A stretch of DNA of 9,191 nucleotides from Dysgonamonadaceae bacterium (lineage in GTDB: Bacteria > Bacteroidota > Bacteroidia > Bacteroidales > Azobacteroidaceae): the NCBI GenBank assembly GCA_031287395.1, contig JAITTA010000164.1, positions 1 through 9,191 of the forward strand, in the 5' to 3' direction. The notes below the pieces were generated by a model that was not told where the DNA came from, searched no databases, and worked only from the letters and a program-made list of their open reading frames with translations. Of the stretch, positions 5,806 to 9,191 are shown in pieces. The position numbers were made by a program, and so were the translations under genes. The first letter of the stretch is position 1, and every line of letters begins with the position of its first letter.

Positions 5806-6574
5806 TAGGTTGTTTTCCAATATACGCTAAAATACCTCCATCCACATACAGGATATGACCATTGACGAAATCGGAAGCCTGAGATGCCAGGAATACGGCA
5901 GGCCCTTGTAAGTCGTCGGTTGTTCCCCAACGTGCAGCCGGAGTTTTAGCAATGATAAATTCGTTGAACGGATGTCCCGGTTCACGCAAAGGAGCCGTTT
6001 GTGGAGTCGCAATATAGCCCGGGCCGATTCCATTTACCTGAATATTGTGTTCCGCCCATTCGCAAGCAAGATTTTTAGTCAGCATCTTCAGACCACCTTT
6101 AGCCGCAGCGTAAGCAGAAACAGTTTCACGGCCCAGTTCACTCATCATGGAGCAAATATTGATAATCTTTCCTCCTCCTTTTTGAATCATTCCGGGAGCA
6201 ACAGCCTTGGAAACAATAAACGGTCCGTTGAGGTCTATATCGATCACCTGACGGAAATCTTTTGCACTCATTTCGAGGGCGGGAATACGCTTGATAATTC
6301 CGGCATTGTTAACCAGAATATCAATTACACCTACTTCCGAAACGATTTGAGCAATCGTTTCATAAACCTGCTCTTCATTCGTTACATCGAAGACATAACC
6401 ATGAGCAGTAATTCCGTCAGCCTTGTAAGAAGCAATTCCTTTTTGTACCAAATCGGCATTAATATCGTTAAATACAATAGTTGCACCGGCTGCATTCAAC
6501 GCTTTTGCAATCGCATAACCAATACCGTATGATGCACCGGTAACAAGAGCTACTTTTCCTTTTAATGAAAACAT
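5801..6574 (-). CDS. SDR-family oxidoreductase, gluconate 5-dehydrogenase/KduD type
   Basis: This cytoplasmic 257-residue short-chain dehydrogenase has TGASYGIG (12-19) for cofactor binding, D37 at the end of beta-2 (favouring NAD(H) over NADP(H)), NNAG (89-92), N116, and catalytic S142, Y155 and K159 (YAAAK). The INICSM-SELGR segment before the catalytic Tyr, TPAARWG, and ASDFVNGH near the C-terminus match, from memory, the gluconate 5-dehydrogenase (IdnO) group. YIATPQTAPLRE and EWAEHNIQVNGIGPGY are shared with KduD. The annotated reaction is uncertain: 5-ketogluconate reduction, KduD oxidoreduction on the way to KDG, or, given uxaC, kdgK and eda beside it, reduction of fructuronate/tagaturonate in place of UxuB/UxaB. 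The last is inference. It lies 27 nt after kdgK, and its stop codon is inside a repeat hairpin. Confidence 0.88.
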   Translation of the reverse strand: MFSLKGKVALVTGASYGIGYAIAKALNAAGATIVFNDINADLVQKGIASYKADGITAHGYVFDVTNEEQVYETIAQIVSEVGVIDILVNNAGIIKRIPALEMSAKDFRQVIDIDLNGPFIVSKAVAPGMIQKGGGKIINICSMMSELGRETVSAYAAAKGGLKMLTKNLACEWAEHNIQVNGIGPGYIATPQTAPLREPGHPFNEFIIAKTPAARWGTTDDLQGPAVFLASQASDFVNGHILYVDGGILAYIGKQPK

Positions 6575-6575
6575 A

Positions 6576-6604
6576 ATGTATTATGTATTAAAAATTAAAA
6601 ATTA
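6576..6604 (-). repeat. Tandem heptamers filling the kdgK-SDR spacer
   Basis: On the + strand, ATGTATT occurs twice in tandem (6576-6589), followed directly by two copies of AAAAATT (6590-6603). The whole spacer is thus four 7-nt units, which run into the kdgK stop codon (6602-6604). It is just upstream of the SDR start codon (6572-6574), where an AT-rich, unstructured stretch could help ribosome loading in a phylum without Shine-Dalgarno signals. The 7-nt period is shared with the SDR-eda spacer although the unit sequence differs. Confidence 0.6.
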
Positions 6605-7642
6605 ACGCGACACACGTCCCGAACCGTCACCTCCCATCAGGCTTTCCACTTCGGAGACCGTTACCAAATTGAAATCCCCGTAAATTGTGTGCTTGAGGCA
6701 AGACGCCGCAACCGCAAATTCCAGAGCTTTCTGATCCTCTTGAGGATAAGAAATCAATCCGTAAATCAATCCGCCCATGAACGAATCCCCTCCTCCTACA
6801 CGATCCACAATATGAGTGATATCATAACGCTTGGACTGATACAATCGACCGTCGGCATACAGACATCCGCCCCAGGTATTGTGATTCGCATTAATAGAAC
6901 CCCGGAGAGTAACAATCACTTTTCGGGCGCGAGGGAAACGTTTCATTATTTGAGTACAAACCGATTCAAATTCTGCAGCATCGACTTCCCCTCCGGTGTG
7001 AGCGACATCAAAACCTTCCGGTTTGATACCGAATACTTTTTCCGCATCCTCTTCATTACCGAGGATGATATCACATCCTGCCACCAATGCAGGCATTATC
7101 TCAGACGCCGTTTTTCCATATTTCCATAGATTTTTGCGGTAATTCAGGTCGGTCGAAACAGTGACCCCCATCTCATTGGCAATACGGATAGCTTCCAAAC
7201 AAGCATCCGCAGCTCCTTGAGACAGAGCGGGAGTAATCCCCGTCCAATGAAACCATTGCGCATCTTTAAAAATCTCACGCCAGTTTACCATTCCGGGTTT
7301 GATGTCGGCAATGGAAGAATCAGCCCGGTCATAGACAACTTTCGAGGCACGGGCAACAGCTCCAGTCTCCAGGAAATAAATACCTACACGATCACCACCA
7401 CGGACAATGTTTTCTGTTCCGACATGGTATTTGCGTAAATCGGAAATACACCATTCGGCAATGTCGTTTTTCGGCAAACGGGTCACAAAATCCGTTGGAA
7501 TACCATAGTTGGATAATGAGACAGCGACATTCGCTTCCCCTCCACCAAACGTAGCATTCAAATTATTCGACTGAATAAACCGTTGATATCCCGGAGTTGC
7601 CAAACGGAGCATGATCTCCCCAAATGTTACTACTTTTTTCAT
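6602..7642 (-). CDS. kdgK: 2-dehydro-3-deoxygluconokinase (KDG kinase, PfkB family)
   Basis: It phosphorylates KDG with ATP to KDPG (EC 2.7.1.45), feeding the aldolase encoded two genes downstream. The 346-residue protein has the PfkB/ribokinase N-terminal signature region GGGEANVAVSLSNYG (33-47), where sugar is bound, and the C-terminal signature DRVGGGDSFMGGLIYG (280-295) with the catalytic base D286 and the GGGD anion hole. NEEDAEKVFG (196-205) is the nucleotide-side loop typical of the family. I chose the ATG at 7642 (MKKVVTFGEIML), where Bacteroides KdgK proteins begin. The frame is open to an ATG at 7705, which would add a basic 21-residue tail absent from the family. The C-terminus GRVSR also matches Bacteroides homologues. 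It is separated from uxaC by 121 nt, the widest gap in the operon. Confidence 0.94.
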   Translation of the reverse strand: MKKVVTFGEIMLRLATPGYQRFIQSNNLNATFGGGEANVAVSLSNYGIPTDFVTRLPKNDIAEWCISDLRKYHVGTENIVRGGDRVGIYFLETGAVARASKVVYDRADSSIADIKPGMVNWREIFKDAQWFHWTGITPALSQGAADACLEAIRIANEMGVTVSTDLNYRKNLWKYGKTASEIMPALVAGCDIILGNEEDAEKVFGIKPEGFDVAHTGGEVDAAEFESVCTQIMKRFPRARKVIVTLRGSINANHNTWGGCLYADGRLYQSKRYDITHIVDRVGGGDSFMGGLIYGLISYPQEDQKALEFAVAASCLKHTIYGDFNLVTVSEVESLMGGDGSGRVSR

Positions 7643-7763
7643 ACGTACATATTCATTTTTATTAAACCGGTCGTATGGAACTCGCATGTTCCTATCCTTT
7701 GACATATTAAGGACATGTTCGTTTCATTTATAAATTATATTTCATTTAAATTACATTTTCCAC
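7643..7763 (-). other. Spacer between uxaC and kdgK with short repeats
   Basis: This 121-nt AT-rich gap is unusually long for the operon. It holds a near-duplication on the + strand, TTTCATTTATAAATTA (7722-7737) and TTTCATTTAAATTA (7740-7753), and a small inverted repeat GGAAC/GTTCC (7678-7693). No TAnnTTTG promoter motif is found on the - strand, so I see no evidence for an independent kdgK promoter of the standard type. It may be a processing or regulatory site, or simply spacer. Confidence 0.4.
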
Positions 7764-9170
7764 TCAAAACCCGAAGAACTCATTCGCATTGTTATAAGAT
7801 ACATCTTCCACCAGTTTTCCAAGGAAAGGCAATTCCGAGGCCGGTAATAATCCTTGTTCTACATCATTTCCTATCAAATTACATAAAATCCGGCGGAAAT
7901 ATTCATGACGAGGATACGATAAGAAACTACGCGAATCGGTAAGCATACCTACAAAACGGCTTAATAATCCAAGGGCCGACAACGAATTCATTTGTGCTTC
8001 CATACCTGTCTTCTGGTCTAAAAACCACCAACCGGACCCGAACTGGATTTTTCCGGCAACCGAACCATCCTGGAAGTTTCCGATCATGGTGGCAATCATA
8101 TCATTATCCCGTGGATTCAGATTATATAAGATGGTTTTAGTCAATTGATTGTCAATATCCAACCTGTTCAGAAATTTCGACAAAGTTTTAGCAATACTAA
8201 AATCGCCAATGGAATCAAAGCCTGTATCCGGTCCTATTTGTTTGAATAAACGAGTGTTATTATTTCGAATCACTCCATAATGAAATTGTTGTGTCCATCC
8301 CTTTTCCCAATCCATACGGGCGCCTTCGACCAGCATTGCCGACTTAAACTTCAGAATTTCTTCTTTAGTCAGTTCCTTACCTCCATAGACTTTATTAAAA
8401 ACAGTCTCAATCTCAACATTTGTATAATCCTCGGCATAAAACTCTTCCATCCCATGGTCGGAAAGCTTACAACCTACAGAAGCAAAGAAATCATGACGTA
8501 CGTGCAAAGCCTGTAATAAATCGGAAAATCGACTGATGGAAACACCCGAAACTTCAGATAATTTTTCTATGTATGTCCGGAAATTTGCAGGGTTTTCCAC
8601 TGCCATTGCCTTATCAGGACGCCAGGTAGGCAATACTTTAACCGAAAAACATTCATTCTTCAATGCAATATGGTATTCCAGGGAATCTATCGGATCGTCG
8701 GTAGTACAAACCACCCGGACATTGTATTTTTTCATCAGGTTCCGGGCCGAATATTCCGGAGTACGCAATTTAGCCGTACATTCATCGTAAATTTCTTTCG
8801 CTGTTCCCGGATGAAGCAGTTTTGTCACTCCGAAAGCCGTCTTCAATTCCAGATGCGTCCAATGGTATAAAGGGTTGCGCATAGTATAAGGAACTGTCTC
8901 CGCCCATTTCTCAAATTTTTCCCAATCCGTCGTATCTCTTCCCGTACAAAAACGTTCTTCCACACCATTCGTACGCATTGCACGCCATTTGTAATGATCT
9001 CCTTCAAGCCATATCTGTCCGAGATTATCGAAACGACGATTTTCTGCAATCTGTTTCGGATCCAAATGACAATGATAATCGATAATCGGCTGTTCTTTCG
9101 CGTATTCGTGATAAAGCAATTGTGCAGTCTCCGTCTGTAATACGAAGTTGTCGTCCATGAATGTCTTCAT
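7764..9170 (-). CDS. uxaC: Uronate isomerase (glucuronate/galacturonate isomerase)
   Basis: It isomerises D-glucuronate to D-fructuronate and D-galacturonate to D-tagaturonate (EC 5.3.1.12), the entry step of the isomerase route for hexuronates, in the cytoplasm. The 468-residue length equals the family norm (E. coli UxaC has 470). The sequence shows YHCHLDP with the amidohydrolase-fold His pair (H33, H35), CTTDDPIDSLEYH (about 155-167), LSDHGME (about 235-241) and the long conserved C-terminal stretch from FGSGWWFLDQKTGME through LTDSRSFLSYPRHEYFRR (about 376-426). The start MKTFMDDNFVLQTETA aligns with known UxaC N-termini. It is the first operon gene visible. Only 21 nt upstream are in the window, with a small inverted repeat TAGCT/AGCTA (9177-9189) just before the start. 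The operon promoter or further upstream genes are off the right edge. Confidence 0.97.
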   Translation of the reverse strand: MKTFMDDNFVLQTETAQLLYHEYAKEQPIIDYHCHLDPKQIAENRRFDNLGQIWLEGDHYKWRAMRTNGVEERFCTGRDTTDWEKFEKWAETVPYTMRNPLYHWTHLELKTAFGVTKLLHPGTAKEIYDECTAKLRTPEYSARNLMKKYNVRVVCTTDDPIDSLEYHIALKNECFSVKVLPTWRPDKAMAVENPANFRTYIEKLSEVSGVSISRFSDLLQALHVRHDFFASVGCKLSDHGMEEFYAEDYTNVEIETVFNKVYGGKELTKEEILKFKSAMLVEGARMDWEKGWTQQFHYGVIRNNNTRLFKQIGPDTGFDSIGDFSIAKTLSKFLNRLDIDNQLTKTILYNLNPRDNDMIATMIGNFQDGSVAGKIQFGSGWWFLDQKTGMEAQMNSLSALGLLSRFVGMLTDSRSFLSYPRHEYFRRILCNLIGNDVEQGLLPASELPFLGKLVEDVSYNNANEFFGF

Positions 9171-9191
9171 AATATATAGCTAAGAGCTAAA

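Noticed and set aside
5972..6532. Long + strand open frame (186 codons) opposite the SDR gene
   Set aside because: It is antisense to a gene with full catalytic motifs, its peptide shows no recognisable domain, and its length follows from the codon pattern of the real gene.
7643..7705. Upstream in-frame extension of kdgK to the ATG at 7705
   Set aside because: KDG kinases begin at MKKVVTFGEIML (7642). The extra basic 21 residues look like translated spacer.
3576..9170. Polysaccharide utilisation locus
   Set aside because: No SusC/SusD pair, glycoside hydrolase, lyase or hybrid two-component sensor is in the window. This is a monosaccharide catabolic operon.

Overview
The window looks like chromosome of a member of the Bacteroidales (Bacteroidota). 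The evidence is the lack of Shine-Dalgarno sequences, AT-rich spacers, a promoter close to the Bacteroides consensus (TTTG, about 19 nt, TAnnTTTG) upstream of mdh, and proteins of a strongly Bacteroides/Parabacteroides-like type, especially malate dehydrogenase, 2-keto-3-deoxygluconate (KDG) kinase and KDPG aldolase. I cannot name the genus from sequence alone.

Left part (1-3551, all on +). The window opens in the C-terminal outer-membrane beta-barrel part of a protein whose start lies off the left edge. A 345-nt AT-rich gap follows, holding palindromic candidate operators and a possible 26-codon leader ORF. Next comes a TetR-type regulator whose stop codon lies inside a terminator-like hairpin, and a second, longer hairpin follows it. 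A Bacteroides-type promoter then precedes malate dehydrogenase (mdh). mdh is translationally coupled to a LysE-family exporter, which appears to start at a TTG overlapping the mdh stop codon.

Right part (9170 down to 3576, all on -). Five co-directional genes form a hexuronate catabolic operon. In transcription order they are uronate isomerase (uxaC), KDG kinase (kdgK), an SDR oxidoreductase of the gluconate 5-dehydrogenase/KduD type, KDPG aldolase (eda) and an ExuT-type hexuronate:cation symporter. The expected route is uptake of glucuronate or galacturonate, isomerisation to fructuronate or tagaturonate, reduction and dehydration to KDG, phosphorylation to KDPG, and cleavage to pyruvate and glyceraldehyde-3-phosphate. 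No aldonate dehydratase (UxuA/UxaA) and no classical mannonate or altronate oxidoreductase (UxuB/UxaB) is present. The dehydratase is presumably off the right edge or elsewhere, and the SDR is a candidate for the reductase. The operon is convergent with the mdh-lysE pair, with only 24 nt between the stop codons and no visible terminator.

The most unusual non-coding signal is that two of the operon's four intercistronic spacers are built from 7-nt tandem repeats. The SDR-eda spacer carries diverged ATTCTCC/GGAGAAT heptamers in opposite orientations, which form a hairpin with an 18-bp perfect stem. The kdgK-SDR spacer is four heptamers of other sequences. The repeats run into the stop codons of the upstream genes. 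I saw no convincing new defence, mobile or RNA system. The rest is a conventional metabolic region with some regulatory details worth checking.
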